A stretch of 64,000 nucleotides of DNA from Polaribacter septentrionalilitoris (GTDB lineage Bacteria > Bacteroidota > Bacteroidia > Flavobacteriales > Flavobacteriaceae): NCBI RefSeq assembly GCF_009832745.1, contig NZ_VRMJ01000014.1:124001-188000 (forward strand). The letters run 5' to 3'. Shown one piece after another: positions 36,344 through 45,929 of this stretch. Under the pieces are notes generated by a model. It was not told the DNA's origin. It saw nothing but the letters and a program-made list of their open reading frames with translations, and did not search any database. Each line of letters opens with the position of its first letter. Position 1 is the stretch's first letter. The position numbers were made by a program, and so were the translations under genes.

Positions 36344-37519
36344 ATGAACTACATTTTATTCGATGGCGATGTAAGAAACGCTTTATTGCCATTTACCTAT
36401 ACAAGACCAGTAGCAGATATTAGAATTGGAATTTTAACCATTAGAGAAAAATGGGAAAAATATCTAAGTTTAACCACAACTACCATTACCGAAGAATATT
36501 TAGAAGAAAAATATCCTATGGTAGAAATGGCTGAAAACATTATGATTAATGCTTCTTTTTGTCCTACGAAATCATTGGTAGAAAGAGTAAAAGAATTATC
36601 AAATAAACAAGCAATTTTTAAAGGTGATGATGTAATAGCTTTCTTTACTACAGATACTCAAGAAGAAGTAAATTTTGATGAATACACGCAAATTGAGTTT
36701 GAAGAAGAGTTGATTCAAGTAAAAAATACATGGGATATATTTTCATTAAACGGAAAAGCCATTCAACAAGATTTTGATTTGTTAACAGAAGGTAGGAAAT
36801 CTCAAGCAATTCCTGATGGAGTGCAATGTGTCAATAAAGAAAATATTTTTATAGAAGAAGGGGCAAAATTAACTTTTGCTACTTTAAACGCATCTTCTGG
36901 ACCAATTTACATTGGTAAAGATGCAGAAATTATGGAAGGTTGTGTTGTTAGAGGGCCTTTAGCCATGTGTGAACATTCTGTTTTAAAATTGAGTGCTAAA
37001 ATTTATGGAGCAACTACTTTAGGACCTTATTGTAAAGTTGGAGGAGAAGTAAATAATTCAGTTTTAATGGGATATTCTAACAAAGGTCATGATGGATTTT
37101 TAGGAAATTCTGTATTGGGAGAATGGTGTAATTTAGGTGCAGATACTAACAATTCGAATTTAAAAAATAATTATGCAGAAGTTAGACTTTGGGATTATCA
37201 AACTGGTCGTTTTGCAAAAACTGGGTTACAATTTTGTGGTTTAATGATGGGAGACCACTCTAAATGTGGAATTAACACTATGTTCAATACAGGAACAGTT
37301 GTGGGGGTTTCTGCAAATATTTTTGGTAGTGGATTTCCAAGAAATTTTGTACCGTCTTTTAGTTGGGGAGGAGCATCTGGTTTTTCAGAATACAAACTAA
37401 ATAAAGTATTTGAAGTAGCTGATGTAGTCATGAAACGTAGAAATATTCTTTTTGATGAAAAAGAACAACGCATATTAGAACACGTATTTGAAGAAAGTAA
37501 GCAGTTTAGAAATTACTAG
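36344..37519 (+). CDS. GlmU-family sugar-nucleotidyltransferase-like protein
   Basis: A 391-residue protein of the Bacteroidota alternative GlmU family. It starts MNYILFDGDVRNALLPFTYTRPVADIRIG, and its N-terminal half resembles a nucleotidyltransferase. The C-terminal half is a left-handed beta-helix of hexapeptide repeats (about residues 180-340: GPIYIGKDAEIMEG, GPLAMCEHSVL, GATTLGPYCKVGG, GAFM-like turns). It probably transfers an acetyl group or nucleotide in UDP-GlcNAc-type synthesis in the cytosol. The reaction is not proven for this subgroup. It is convergent with priA. Confidence 0.85.
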   Translation: MNYILFDGDVRNALLPFTYTRPVADIRIGILTIREKWEKYLSLTTTTITEEYLEEKYPMVEMAENIMINASFCPTKSLVERVKELSNKQAIFKGDDVIAFFTTDTQEEVNFDEYTQIEFEEELIQVKNTWDIFSLNGKAIQQDFDLLTEGRKSQAIPDGVQCVNKENIFIEEGAKLTFATLNASSGPIYIGKDAEIMEGCVVRGPLAMCEHSVLKLSAKIYGATTLGPYCKVGGEVNNSVLMGYSNKGHDGFLGNSVLGEWCNLGADTNNSNLKNNYAEVRLWDYQTGRFAKTGLQFCGLMMGDHSKCGINTMFNTGTVVGVSANIFGSGFPRNFVPSFSWGGASGFSEYKLNKVFEVADVVMKRRNILFDEKEQRILEHVFEESKQFRNY

Positions 37520-37534
37520 TTTTATTCAACCGTT

Positions 37535-39976
37535 TTAATACGCATCTACATCAATAATAAAACGTATTGGTCTAAAATCTTTTACAGCTTCAAAAGTATT
37601 TCTAATCTTTTGGAGCTGTTTTTTTGTGTTGGCTAAAGATTGTTTTGGTGGAATTTTAATCACTACATTTTTAATATACTGATTTCGAATACGAGAAACT
37701 GCAGGTGCAGTTGGTCCTAGTACATGTTCTCCAAAAGAATTATAAAGCGCTTTAAATAGCCAATTAACTCCGCTGTCAACTTTATTATAATCTCTATGTT
37801 TTAAAGTGATTTTAATCAACCTGTAATAAGGAGGATACTTGTATTGCCAACGATCTTGTAATTGCTCTTTATACATTTCTGTATAATTTGTAGTAGATAC
37901 TTGTTGTAAAATTTGATGATAAGGATTGTAAGTTTGTATGGCAACTTTACCTTGTTTTTTACTTCTTCCTGCTCTACCAGAAACTTGAACCATTAATTGA
38001 TAGGCTCTTTCATGTGCTCTAAAATCAGGAAAGTTTAGCATGGTATCTGCATTTAAAACCCCAACCAAAGAAACATTATCAAAATCCAATCCTTTAGAAA
38101 GCATTTGTGTTCCCACTAATACATCAATTTCTCTGGCTTCAAAAGCACCAATTATTTTTTGATATCCAAATTTACCACGAGTCGTGTCAAGGTCCATTCG
38201 TCCAATTTTATGATCTGGATACAACTCTTTCAGTTCTAACTCAATTTGCTCTGTTCCAAAACCCTTGCTGTCTAAAGTGTTGCTTCCACAAGCAGAACAA
38301 GAATTGGGCATAGCACGTTGATAATTACAATAATGACAACGCAATTCGTGTCTAAATTTATGATATGTCAAACTCACATCGCAATTTGGACATTGAGGTG
38401 AAATACCACAAGTTTTACATTCTACAACAGGCGAAAAACCTCTTCTATTTTGAAATAAAATAACTTGCTCTTTTTCCTCTAAAGCATCAGTAATTAAACG
38501 CAACATGCTATCAGAAAAATGACCTGTCATTTCCTTTTTTCTATGCTTTTCTTTTATGTCTATTAATTCAATTTTTGGCAGTTGCACATTTCCAAAACGT
38601 CTGTTCAACTCAACAAAACCATATTTATTTTGTTGTGCGTTAAAATAGCTTTCTAAAGAAGGAGTAGCAGAACCTAACAAAATTTTTGCTTGGTGCATTT
38701 TTGCCAAAACAATAGCAGAATCTCTAGCATTGTATCTTGGTGAAGGTTCAAATTGTTTGTAAGAGGTTTCATGTTCTTCATCAACCACAATCAAACCTAA
38801 ATTAGAAAAAGGTAAAAAAAGTGAGGAACGTGCGCCTAAAATAATTTGAGCTTTCGATTTATTTTCTAAGACATTATTCCAAACTTCAACTCGTTCGTTC
38901 ATTGAGTATTTAGAATGAAATACCGAAATTTGATCGCCAAAGTAAGCCTGTAAACGTGTTATAATTTGTGTGGTTAATGCAATTTCGGGCAACAAAAACA
39001 AGACTTGTTTGCCTATATTTAAGACTTCAAGAATCAACTTGGTATAGACTTCTGTTTTTCCAGAACTAGTTATTCCATGTAATAAAGTGATGTCTTTTTC
39101 TTGAAAAGATTTTTTTATTTCTGATAAAGCTTTTTCTTGAAATTCATTTAATTCTTTGAGCGAATTAGTTTCTCCGTTAAAATTTATTCTATCGGTTTGA
39201 ATGTGATAAAACTCAAAAATTTCTTTATCAACTAAAGATTTTAAAATTGCTGATGAGACATTGGCTTTTTCTTCTAAATCTTTTGCTTTTATTGGTTTTT
39301 TTGAAGTTGATAATTGAAAAAATGTCAATACAGCTTCTCGTTGTTTTTTTGCTCTAGAAAGTTGTTCTAAGAGCGTATTCAATCCATCATCAGAATTATA
39401 ATCTGTATGCAAACGAACGTATTTTACCAGTTTTGGTTTGTACTGTTCGTAAATTTCTTCTTTAATGTAAATGGCAGATTTATGGATCAATTCATTTACA
39501 ATTGGCATTACTTTTTTCTTGCCTAAAATATCTGCAACTTGATGTATTGTCAATTGCGATTGATGTTGTAAAGCTTCGAAAATTAAAAACTCATCATTAT
39601 CTAAAATAGATTCGTCTATAAATGTTTCGTTTTTATAAATAATAGTTTCGCTTTCTAACAAAAAAGCAGAAGGTAAAGATGCTCTGTAAACATCACCTAG
39701 AGCACACATATAATAATTTGCAATCCATTGCCAGTGTTGTAATTGAATTTTATTTACCAAAGGTTTCTCATCTAAAATCTGAAAAATTTCTTTGGCTTCA
39801 TACAACGTTGGAGCAGTAGTGTGAATATCAAAAACCAATGCTGTATAAATTTTGCTTTTTCCAAACGGAACTGCAACTCGCATTCCTTTTTGTAAGAAAT
39901 TGGCTTCTTCCTCAGTAACGATATAAGTGAACGTTTTCTGAAGTGGAATTGGCAATATGACGTCTATAAAATAAAT
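37535..39976 (-). CDS. priA: Primosomal helicase PriA, apparent ATT start
   Basis: An 813-residue replication-restart helicase. It shows the N-terminal DNA-binding domain, Walker A LLHGITSSGKTEVY, DEEH box, and zinc cysteines CKTCGISPQCPNCDVSLTYH, CHYC and CSACGS. It also has GTQMLSKGLDFDN and the VSGRAGR motif. The first ATG/GTG/TTG-type start is TTG at 39955, which would begin inside the conserved opening. Just upstream in frame are ATT TAT TTT ATA GAC GTC ATA, giving (M)YFIDVILPIPLQKTF, the normal PriA N terminus. A stop codon lies at 39989-39991, with no ATG in between. I therefore start at ATT 39976. Confidence 0.9.
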   Translation of the reverse strand: MYFIDVILPIPLQKTFTYIVTEEEANFLQKGMRVAVPFGKSKIYTALVFDIHTTAPTLYEAKEIFQILDEKPLVNKIQLQHWQWIANYYMCALGDVYRASLPSAFLLESETIIYKNETFIDESILDNDEFLIFEALQHQSQLTIHQVADILGKKKVMPIVNELIHKSAIYIKEEIYEQYKPKLVKYVRLHTDYNSDDGLNTLLEQLSRAKKQREAVLTFFQLSTSKKPIKAKDLEEKANVSSAILKSLVDKEIFEFYHIQTDRINFNGETNSLKELNEFQEKALSEIKKSFQEKDITLLHGITSSGKTEVYTKLILEVLNIGKQVLFLLPEIALTTQIITRLQAYFGDQISVFHSKYSMNERVEVWNNVLENKSKAQIILGARSSLFLPFSNLGLIVVDEEHETSYKQFEPSPRYNARDSAIVLAKMHQAKILLGSATPSLESYFNAQQNKYGFVELNRRFGNVQLPKIELIDIKEKHRKKEMTGHFSDSMLRLITDALEEKEQVILFQNRRGFSPVVECKTCGISPQCPNCDVSLTYHKFRHELRCHYCNYQRAMPNSCSACGSNTLDSKGFGTEQIELELKELYPDHKIGRMDLDTTRGKFGYQKIIGAFEAREIDVLVGTQMLSKGLDFDNVSLVGVLNADTMLNFPDFRAHERAYQLMVQVSGRAGRSKKQGKVAIQTYNPYHQILQQVSTTNYTEMYKEQLQDRWQYKYPPYYRLIKITLKHRDYNKVDSGVNWLFKALYNSFGEHVLGPTAPAVSRIRNQYIKNVVIKIPPKQSLANTKKQLQKIRNTFEAVKDFRPIRFIIDVDAY

Positions 39977-40121
39977 TGATTTTTGTTTTTAGATTACAAT
40001 CAAAACTACATAAAAATACTTACAAATTTCACAAAAAAGCAAAGTTCTAAATTTCTATTATCTTTATAAATATTGAGTAAACATGTAGTTAATATTTATT
40101 GGAAATTGGGTATTTACACCC

Positions 40122-40152
40122 TTGTTTCAAAATTAAAACTGTTCTAATTTTG
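40122..40152 (+). promoter_or_regulatory. Promoter of the GH25 lysozyme-like gene
   Basis: TTG (40122-40124), 20-bp spacer, TAATTTTG (40145-40152), an exact -7 match. The ATG is 49 bp downstream. Confidence 0.55.
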
Positions 40153-40201
40153 TGTATTATCGTAAAAAAACATGAATACTTAATATGAAATTAATAAAAA
40201 A

Positions 40202-41014
40202 ATGAGAAAACATCATCTACTATTACTTTTTTTAAGTTCAATATTAATTTTTGGTTGTAAACAAACTAAAAATAAAGAAGTTCACAAAGAAGTTCATAAA
40301 GAAGTTCATAAAGAAGTTCACAAAGAAGTTCATAAAGAAGTAAAAAAAGTAAATCCTGTAAGTATTGATAAACCAGAAAAACCTTTTGTATTTGGAATTG
40401 ATATTTCTCATTATAATAACAATGAAGTTGATTTATTGAGCAAGAGTAAGGATAGTATTCAGTTTATAATTTGCAAAGCAACAGAAGGAATATCATATAT
40501 AGATCCCAAATTTAAATCGAATTGGAATGCAATAAAAGAAAGAGGTTTTATTAGAGGAGCCTATCATTTTTACAGAACTCAAGATGATCCTATAACACAA
40601 GCTAATCACTTTTTAAAAGCAATAGTTAACATAGAAAAAAATGATATTCCTCCAATTGTTGATTTTGAAGAAGGAGGAATTGATAAGTTACAATCTACAG
40701 AAACACTTGAAGCAAACCTTTTAACTTTTATAAAAATTATTGAAAATAAGGGGAATGTAACTCCAATAATTTACACCAGTTTAAATTGTGGAAACAGATA
40801 CTTAAAGAATCCAGTTTTTAATAAATACCCACTTTGGATTGCGGATTACAATGGAAAAGAGCAACCAGACTTACCAAAAATTTGGTTAACTAAAAATTAT
40901 TTCATTTGGCAAAAAACTGATGATTACAAAATTGTGAACGGAACAGATGATGCTGATATTTTTAATGGAACCCTTACCCAATTTAAAACATTTATAAAAA
41001 ACAGTTATCACTGA
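40202..41014 (+). CDS. GH25 lysozyme-like lipoprotein
   Basis: A 270-residue lipoprotein (lipobox SILIFGC, Cys about 19). A repetitive linker of five KEVH units and a variant (about 25-48) leads to a glycoside hydrolase family 25 domain. Catalytic-site pieces are GIDISHYN (Asp about 67), FIICKATEG, RGAYHFYR and PPIVDFEEG (Asp/Glu about 154-156). The domain closes with PLWIADYNG and VNGTDDADIFNGT. GH25 enzymes cut peptidoglycan between MurNAc and GlcNAc. The lipid anchor places it at an envelope membrane. The charged KEVH linker may act as a spacer. Single-gene unit. Confidence 0.9.
   Translation: MRKHHLLLLFLSSILIFGCKQTKNKEVHKEVHKEVHKEVHKEVHKEVKKVNPVSIDKPEKPFVFGIDISHYNNNEVDLLSKSKDSIQFIICKATEGISYIDPKFKSNWNAIKERGFIRGAYHFYRTQDDPITQANHFLKAIVNIEKNDIPPIVDFEEGGIDKLQSTETLEANLLTFIKIIENKGNVTPIIYTSLNCGNRYLKNPVFNKYPLWIADYNGKEQPDLPKIWLTKNYFIWQKTDDYKIVNGTDDADIFNGTLTQFKTFIKNSYH
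40274..40341 (+). repeat. 12-bp tandem repeat inside the GH25 gene
   Basis: AAAGAAGTTCAY is repeated five times, with a sixth partial copy. Copies differ only in the last base (C or T). The unit is 12 bp, so gain or loss of copies keeps the reading frame and changes only the length of the KEVH linker. Confidence 0.95.
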
Positions 41015-41024
41015 TACTAGAAAT

Positions 41025-41056
41025 AAAAAAGCCTCTCAATATTGAGAAGCTTTTTA
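41025..41056. terminator. Bidirectional terminator between GH25 gene and lon
   Basis: AAAAAGC and GCTTTTT flank TCTCAA-TA-TTGAGA with one mismatched pair. It is placed between convergent genes and ends 2 bp before the lon stop codon. Confidence 0.78.
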
Positions 41057-41057
41057 T

Positions 41058-43505
41058 TTAATCTAATTTCTTAGCTTTCTTTACTTTTTGTTTTGTGAGC
41101 GCTATTTCAATAACTTCTTTCATGTCTGTCACATAATGAAAGGTCAACCCTTTTAGATAACTTTCTTTGATTTCTAAAATGTCTTTTCTATTGTCTTCAC
41201 ACAACATGATTTCTTTAATATTGGCTCTTTTAGCAGCTAATATTTTTTCTTTAATTCCGCCAACTGGTAATACCTTTCCGCGTAAGGTAATTTCACCTGT
41301 CATGGCTATTTTATTCTTCACTTTGCGTTGAGTAAATGATGAAACTAAAGAAGTTAACATGGTAATTCCTGCACTTGGACCATCTTTTGGAGTAGCACCT
41401 TCAGGAACGTGAATGTGTACATCATATTTTTCTAAAATTTCTGGTTTAATGCCAAATTCTTCTGCATTAGATTTGATGAATTTCATTGCAATTGTAGCAG
41501 ATTCTTTCATCACATTTCCTAAATTACCTGTTATAGAAAGGTTTCCTTTTCCTTTAGATAAAATAGATTCAATAAATAAAATATCACCACCAACTCTAGT
41601 CCAAGCTAAACCCGTAACTACACCAGCAACTCCGTTATTTTCGTACTTGTCTCTATTTCTTGGAGTTCCTAGAATATCTTCTACTTTTTCTGATGATAAT
41701 GTAATGTCATATTCCTCTTCTAAAGCAATTGATTTTGCAGCAAAACGAACCACTTTAGCAATCTGTTTTTCCAATCCACGAACTCCTGATTCACGAGTAT
41801 ACCCTTCAACAATTTTTTCGATTTGTTTTTTACCTAACTTTAAATGCTTGTTGGTTAAACCATGTTCTTTCAATTGTTTTGGCAACAAGTGTCTTTTAGC
41901 GATTTCTATCTTTTCTTCAATAGTATACCCAGTAACATTTATAATTTCCATTCTGTCACGTAACGCCCAAGGAATTTGCCCTAAGTTGTTTGCTGTGGCA
42001 ATGAATAATACTTTTGATAAATCGTAACCAACTTCTAAATAATTGTCGTAGAATGCAGTATTTTGTTCTGGATCTAACACTTCTAACATTGCAGAAGAAG
42101 GATCTCCTTGATGACTCTGACCTAACTTGTCAATTTCATCCAATACAAAAACAGGGTTTGATGTTTCTGCTTTTTTCAAATTCTGAATCAAACGCCCAGG
42201 CATTGCACCAATATACGTTTTACGATGTCCACGAATCTCAGCTTCATCACGCAAACCACCCAAAGACATACGTACATATTTACGTCCTAAAGATTCTGCA
42301 ACAGACTTTCCTAACGAAGTTTTCCCAACTCCAGGAGGTCCATATAAACAGATAATTGGCGATTTCATATCGTTTCTCAACTTTAATACTGCCAAATGTT
42401 CTATGATGCGTTCTTTTACTTTTTCTAATCCAAAGTGATCTCTATCTAATACTTTTTGTGCATTTTTTAAGTCAAATTTATCTTCAGAATAAATTCCCCA
42501 AGGCAATAACAATTCTAAATAGCTTCTTTGTACACCATATTCTGCCATTTGAGGATTCATACGTTTTAAACGCGCCAACTCTTTCTCAAAGGTTTCTGCA
42601 ACTTCTTTCGTCCATTTTTTAGTCTTGGCTTTTTTGCGCATTTCTTCCAACTCTTGGTCGTTAGAAGCGCCACCCAATTCTTCTTGAATGGTTTTTAACT
42701 GTTGATGTAAATAATATTCACGTTGTTGTTGGTCTAAATCTTCACGAGTTTTTGACTGAATATCATTACGCAATTTTAATTTTTGTAATTCTTTGTTCAG
42801 GTTTTTTAGCGTTAATAATGCACGTTCTTTTAAATTGTTTGTTTCTAAAACTTCTTGTTTTAAATCAACACTTAAATCCATATTAGAGGAAATAAAGTTT
42901 ACCAAAAACGAGTTAGACTGTATGTTTTTAATCGCAAAAGAAGCTTCTGAAGGCAACATTGGGTTTTCCTTAATTACTTCTAACGCTTGCTCTTTAATCG
43001 AATCTATGATTGCGTCAAACTCCTTAACATCATCAACATGTTTGTCCTCAAAAGCCTCATTAACAGTCGCTTTTAAATACGGTTTGTCTTGTACAATAGT
43101 ATCAATTTCAAAACGTTTTTTTCCTTGAATAATAACTGTTGTATTACCATCAGGCATTTTTAGCACACGTAAAATTTGAGCGACAACTCCTGTAGAGTGA
43201 ATATCTTTTAACGTTGGTACTTCAACTTCTTCGTTTTTCTGTGCAACAACACCTAAAATTTTATCGCCTTTGTTGGCATCTTTAATTAACTGGATAGATT
43301 TATCTCTACCTGCAGTTATCGGAATCACCACTCCAGGAAATAACACCGTATTTCTTAGCGGTAAAATTGGTAATACTTCTGGTACGCTTTCTTTGTTGAT
43401 AATTTCTTCATCTTCTGGCGTCATTAACGGAATCAATTCTGAATCTTCATTTAACATACTATGAAGCGACAAATTGTCTATATGCATCACTTTTGGTTTG
43501 CTCAT
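41058..43505 (-). CDS. lon: ATP-dependent protease Lon
   Basis: An 815-residue LonA protease that degrades damaged and regulatory proteins in the cytosol. It has an N-terminal substrate domain ([19 protein letters not shown] near residue 40), a coiled-coil middle, and the AAA+ module. The module has Walker [14 protein letters not shown] and Walker [11 protein letters not shown]. The Ser-Lys protease domain has the catalytic Ser in [15 protein letters not shown] and the Lys in [13 protein letters not shown]. The start [11 protein letters not shown] agrees with related proteins. It is monocistronic. No heat-shock-type element stands out upstream. Confidence 0.97.
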   Translation of the reverse strand: MSKPKVMHIDNLSLHSMLNEDSELIPLMTPEDEEIINKESVPEVLPILPLRNTVLFPGVVIPITAGRDKSIQLIKDANKGDKILGVVAQKNEEVEVPTLKDIHSTGVVAQILRVLKMPDGNTTVIIQGKKRFEIDTIVQDKPYLKATVNEAFEDKHVDDVKEFDAIIDSIKEQALEVIKENPMLPSEASFAIKNIQSNSFLVNFISSNMDLSVDLKQEVLETNNLKERALLTLKNLNKELQKLKLRNDIQSKTREDLDQQQREYYLHQQLKTIQEELGGASNDQELEEMRKKAKTKKWTKEVAETFEKELARLKRMNPQMAEYGVQRSYLELLLPWGIYSEDKFDLKNAQKVLDRDHFGLEKVKERIIEHLAVLKLRNDMKSPIICLYGPPGVGKTSLGKSVAESLGRKYVRMSLGGLRDEAEIRGHRKTYIGAMPGRLIQNLKKAETSNPVFVLDEIDKLGQSHQGDPSSAMLEVLDPEQNTAFYDNYLEVGYDLSKVLFIATANNLGQIPWALRDRMEIINVTGYTIEEKIEIAKRHLLPKQLKEHGLTNKHLKLGKKQIEKIVEGYTRESGVRGLEKQIAKVVRFAAKSIALEEEYDITLSSEKVEDILGTPRNRDKYENNGVAGVVTGLAWTRVGGDILFIESILSKGKGNLSITGNLGNVMKESATIAMKFIKSNAEEFGIKPEILEKYDVHIHVPEGATPKDGPSAGITMLTSLVSSFTQRKVKNKIAMTGEITLRGKVLPVGGIKEKILAAKRANIKEIMLCEDNRKDILEIKESYLKGLTFHYVTDMKEVIEIALTKQKVKKAKKLD

Positions 43506-43764
43506 GTTTTATATATCTGTCATACTGACATTGATTTTTAAATCTTAAAAAATCAAAATCAGTGGTAAATGTTTAGTTTATTGTAAATCAAGTAATTAAA
43601 TTTTGATTATTGATGTACATATATTAATAAGACAATTCTTGTGCCAAAGGAGAATGTAGGTGTTTTTACTTGTTGACTTTTAGCGTTAAAAAAACTAACT
43701 TCGCTAACTCTAGATATACCGAATTAAAACTCGGCATATCCGAAATGAGTTGCCAAAATAAAAA

Positions 43765-45138
43765 ATGAAATTTAACCAACTTTTTAATTTAATAATTTTA
43801 CTTATACTAATTTCTTTCAAAAATCATGCGCAAAATTGTTGGAAAAAAGTCGTTCAAACAGATTTACATACTATAGCTCTTAAAAATAACGGGACAATTT
43901 GGTCTTGGGGAAGGAATGCTAATGGACAATTAGGTAATGGGGAAAATGGAGACACAAGCACTCCAAAACTAATGAATGATGAAAGTGACTGGACTGATAT
44001 AGATGCACGTGAATTTTATACAGTAGCTACTAAAGAAGATAACAGCCTTTGGTTGTGGGGTGCATATAGAGGTAACACGCCTATAAAATTTGTTGACTCA
44101 AGTGAAGTTGGATGGAAGAAAATTGATGCAGATGGATATATTGGATTAAAAGTTGATGGGACAATTTGGTCTTGGTATGATATTTTTGACCCTTCAGAAA
44201 ATCTTATACAAGTTGGAAAATTTAATTTTTGGCAAGATATATCATCAGGTAGTCACAGTTCTTTGGCTATCGCTTCTAATGGAACACTTTGGGCCTGGGG
44301 CAAGAATTATAATGGTATTTTTGGTAATGGGAATCAATCATCACATTCAGATTCAACTCAAGATTATGGAAGTTCTGAACCTATTCAAATAGGCACTTCA
44401 AATGATTGGAAAAAAATATCAGCAGGTCAACAATTTGTATTAGCCATAAAAGAAGATAATAGTTTATGGGCTTGGGGTAAAAACACTTATGGACAATTTG
44501 GCAACGGCACAACATCAGACTCTTTTGTGCCTATTAAAATAGGCAACGACAAAGATTGGATTGATATTAAAGTTGGTTTATATCATTCATTAGCATTAAA
44601 AAGTAATGGAGAGGTTTATAGTTGGGGAGATGATGCATCAGGCAGACTAGGAAATGGTTCAAATTCTTCAACTAAAACACCTAAAAAAATAGGGCTATTT
44701 AGCTTATGGAAAAAAATAAATGCATCACATTCAAACTCTGTATTAATAGATAATTATGGAGAGGTTTGGACAGCTGGAAAAAATAATTATGGTCAATTAG
44801 GAAATGGTAAGTTTTTCAATGGGTATGTTAGAAGTTGGCATTTTTTAATTAAGTTTGGCTGTTTTGGTAGCTCGCTTGGAATTTATAAAAATCATATAAC
44901 AGAACAAGTAATTTATCCTAACCCAACTTTTGAAAAAATATATTTAAGAAATTATGAAACTATAGAAAAAATAGAAATTTATAATTCTCTAGGTCAATTG
45001 AAAGAGATATTTACTAATTCTAAGACCATCAATATTTCTAAATATAATAATGGACTTTATTTACTTAAAATTAAATATGTGAATGGAACTACAACAACAA
45101 AAAAAATAATTAAATTGGGTAAGAACGTGTATAATTAA
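43765..45138 (+). CDS. Secreted RCC1-repeat protein with T9SS domain
   Basis: A 457-residue exported protein: signal peptide ending NHAQN, then about six RCC1/BNR-like blades with the recurring pattern (G/S)-x-IWSWG-xN-x-GQLGNG and DWxDI-x-xG-x-xSLAL. A type IX secretion type A sorting domain ends it (IYPNPTFEKIYLRNYE, then YNNGLYLLKIKYVNG). RCC1 propellers bind proteins or sugars; the ligand here is unknown. It sits alone between lon and a sigma-factor operon, with AT-rich gaps of 259 and 224 bp, and could be an accessory insertion. Confidence 0.88.
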   Translation: MKFNQLFNLIILLILISFKNHAQNCWKKVVQTDLHTIALKNNGTIWSWGRNANGQLGNGENGDTSTPKLMNDESDWTDIDAREFYTVATKEDNSLWLWGAYRGNTPIKFVDSSEVGWKKIDADGYIGLKVDGTIWSWYDIFDPSENLIQVGKFNFWQDISSGSHSSLAIASNGTLWAWGKNYNGIFGNGNQSSHSDSTQDYGSSEPIQIGTSNDWKKISAGQQFVLAIKEDNSLWAWGKNTYGQFGNGTTSDSFVPIKIGNDKDWIDIKVGLYHSLALKSNGEVYSWGDDASGRLGNGSNSSTKTPKKIGLFSLWKKINASHSNSVLIDNYGEVWTAGKNNYGQLGNGKFFNGYVRSWHFLIKFGCFGSSLGIYKNHITEQVIYPNPTFEKIYLRNYETIEKIEIYNSLGQLKEIFTNSKTINISKYNNGLYLLKIKYVNGTTTTKKIIKLGKNVYN

Positions 45139-45320
45139 TTGCTAGTTCACGCCAACTTATAAAAATACACGAGGACTTTTTACTTGTATTTTATTTGTTA
45201 AGTTTAATACTAAAAAACACGCATCAAATCATAGACAATAACTTTAGCGAAATCCCAAAAAAAACACAACCCAACCTAACTTCCCAATAAAAAAGTTTAC
45301 TTTTATTTCTAGAAAGTGTC

Positions 45321-45341
45321 ACAAATTAAAACCTAATTTGT
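45321..45341. promoter_or_regulatory. Inverted repeat upstream of the ECF sigma gene
   Basis: ACAAATTA, 5 bases, TAATTTGT: a perfect 8-bp inverted repeat ending 21 bp before the TTG start codon. The right arm contains a -7-like TAATTTG, so a bound protein would cover the promoter. Confidence 0.4.
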
Positions 45342-45362
45342 CATTAGCATAGAAACGTTTTA

Positions 45363-45929
45363 TTGGAAACTAATCAACCACATATAACCAACCTTATAGA
45401 ACGCTGCAAAAAATCGGATAAAAACGCGCAGTTAGATTTATACAAAGCTTATTACAAGGCAATGTATAACACTGCTTATCGTATTTTAAAAGATGGTTTT
45501 GAAGCCGAAGATATTATGCAAGAGGCGTTCTTAACGGTATTTACAAAAATGAATACCTATAAAGGTGAAGTTACATTTGGAGCGTGGTTAAAACGCATAG
45601 TAATCAATAAAAGTTTAACTCAGTTAAAGAAAAATAATAGATACAATGAAGTAAAAATGGAAGTGATTCCTAATGATGATGAAGTTGAAGAAAGCATTGA
45701 TTACACAGGTTTACAAGCCAGTAAAGTATTAGATTGTTTACAAAGTTTAAAAGACAATTATAGAATGGTATTGAACCTGCATTTGGTAGAAGGGTATGAT
45801 TACGAAGAAATTGCACAGATTTTAGATTATACTAACGAAAATGTGAGAACAACAGTATCTAGAGCAAAAAAGAAATTAAAGCAAGTACTACTTGCAGATA
45901 GTATACAAACACAAGCATATGGAAGATAA
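45363..45929 (+). CDS. ECF-type RNA polymerase sigma factor
   Basis: A 188-residue sigma-70 family protein with region 2 (YKAYYKAMYNTAYRILKDGFEAEDIMQEAFLTVF) and region 4 (SLKDNYRMVLNLHLVEGYDYEEIAQIL, then NVRTTVSRAKKKLKQ). The start is TTG: the frame has a TAG stop at 45345-45347 and no ATG or GTG before the conserved METNQPHITNLIERCKK opening. The 3' end overlaps the anti-sigma-like gene by 11 bp. It probably activates this operon in answer to envelope stress. Confidence 0.92.
   Translation: METNQPHITNLIERCKKSDKNAQLDLYKAYYKAMYNTAYRILKDGFEAEDIMQEAFLTVFTKMNTYKGEVTFGAWLKRIVINKSLTQLKKNNRYNEVKMEVIPNDDEVEESIDYTGLQASKVLDCLQSLKDNYRMVLNLHLVEGYDYEEIAQILDYTNENVRTTVSRAKKKLKQVLLADSIQTQAYGR

Noticed and set aside
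37535..39955. priA starting at TTG 39955
   Set aside because: This would cut off YFIDVIL, part of the conserved PriA opening that is coded in frame just upstream.
40274..40341. Regular short repeats that might suggest a CRISPR array
   Set aside because: The unit is 12 bp, without spacers, and codes for KEVH in frame within the lysozyme-like gene.
43664..45190. 11-bp TTTTTACTTGT in both gaps around the RCC1 gene as target-site duplication of a mobile element
   Set aside because: In such AT-rich DNA an 11-mer may recur by chance, and there is no transposase, integrase or inverted end.
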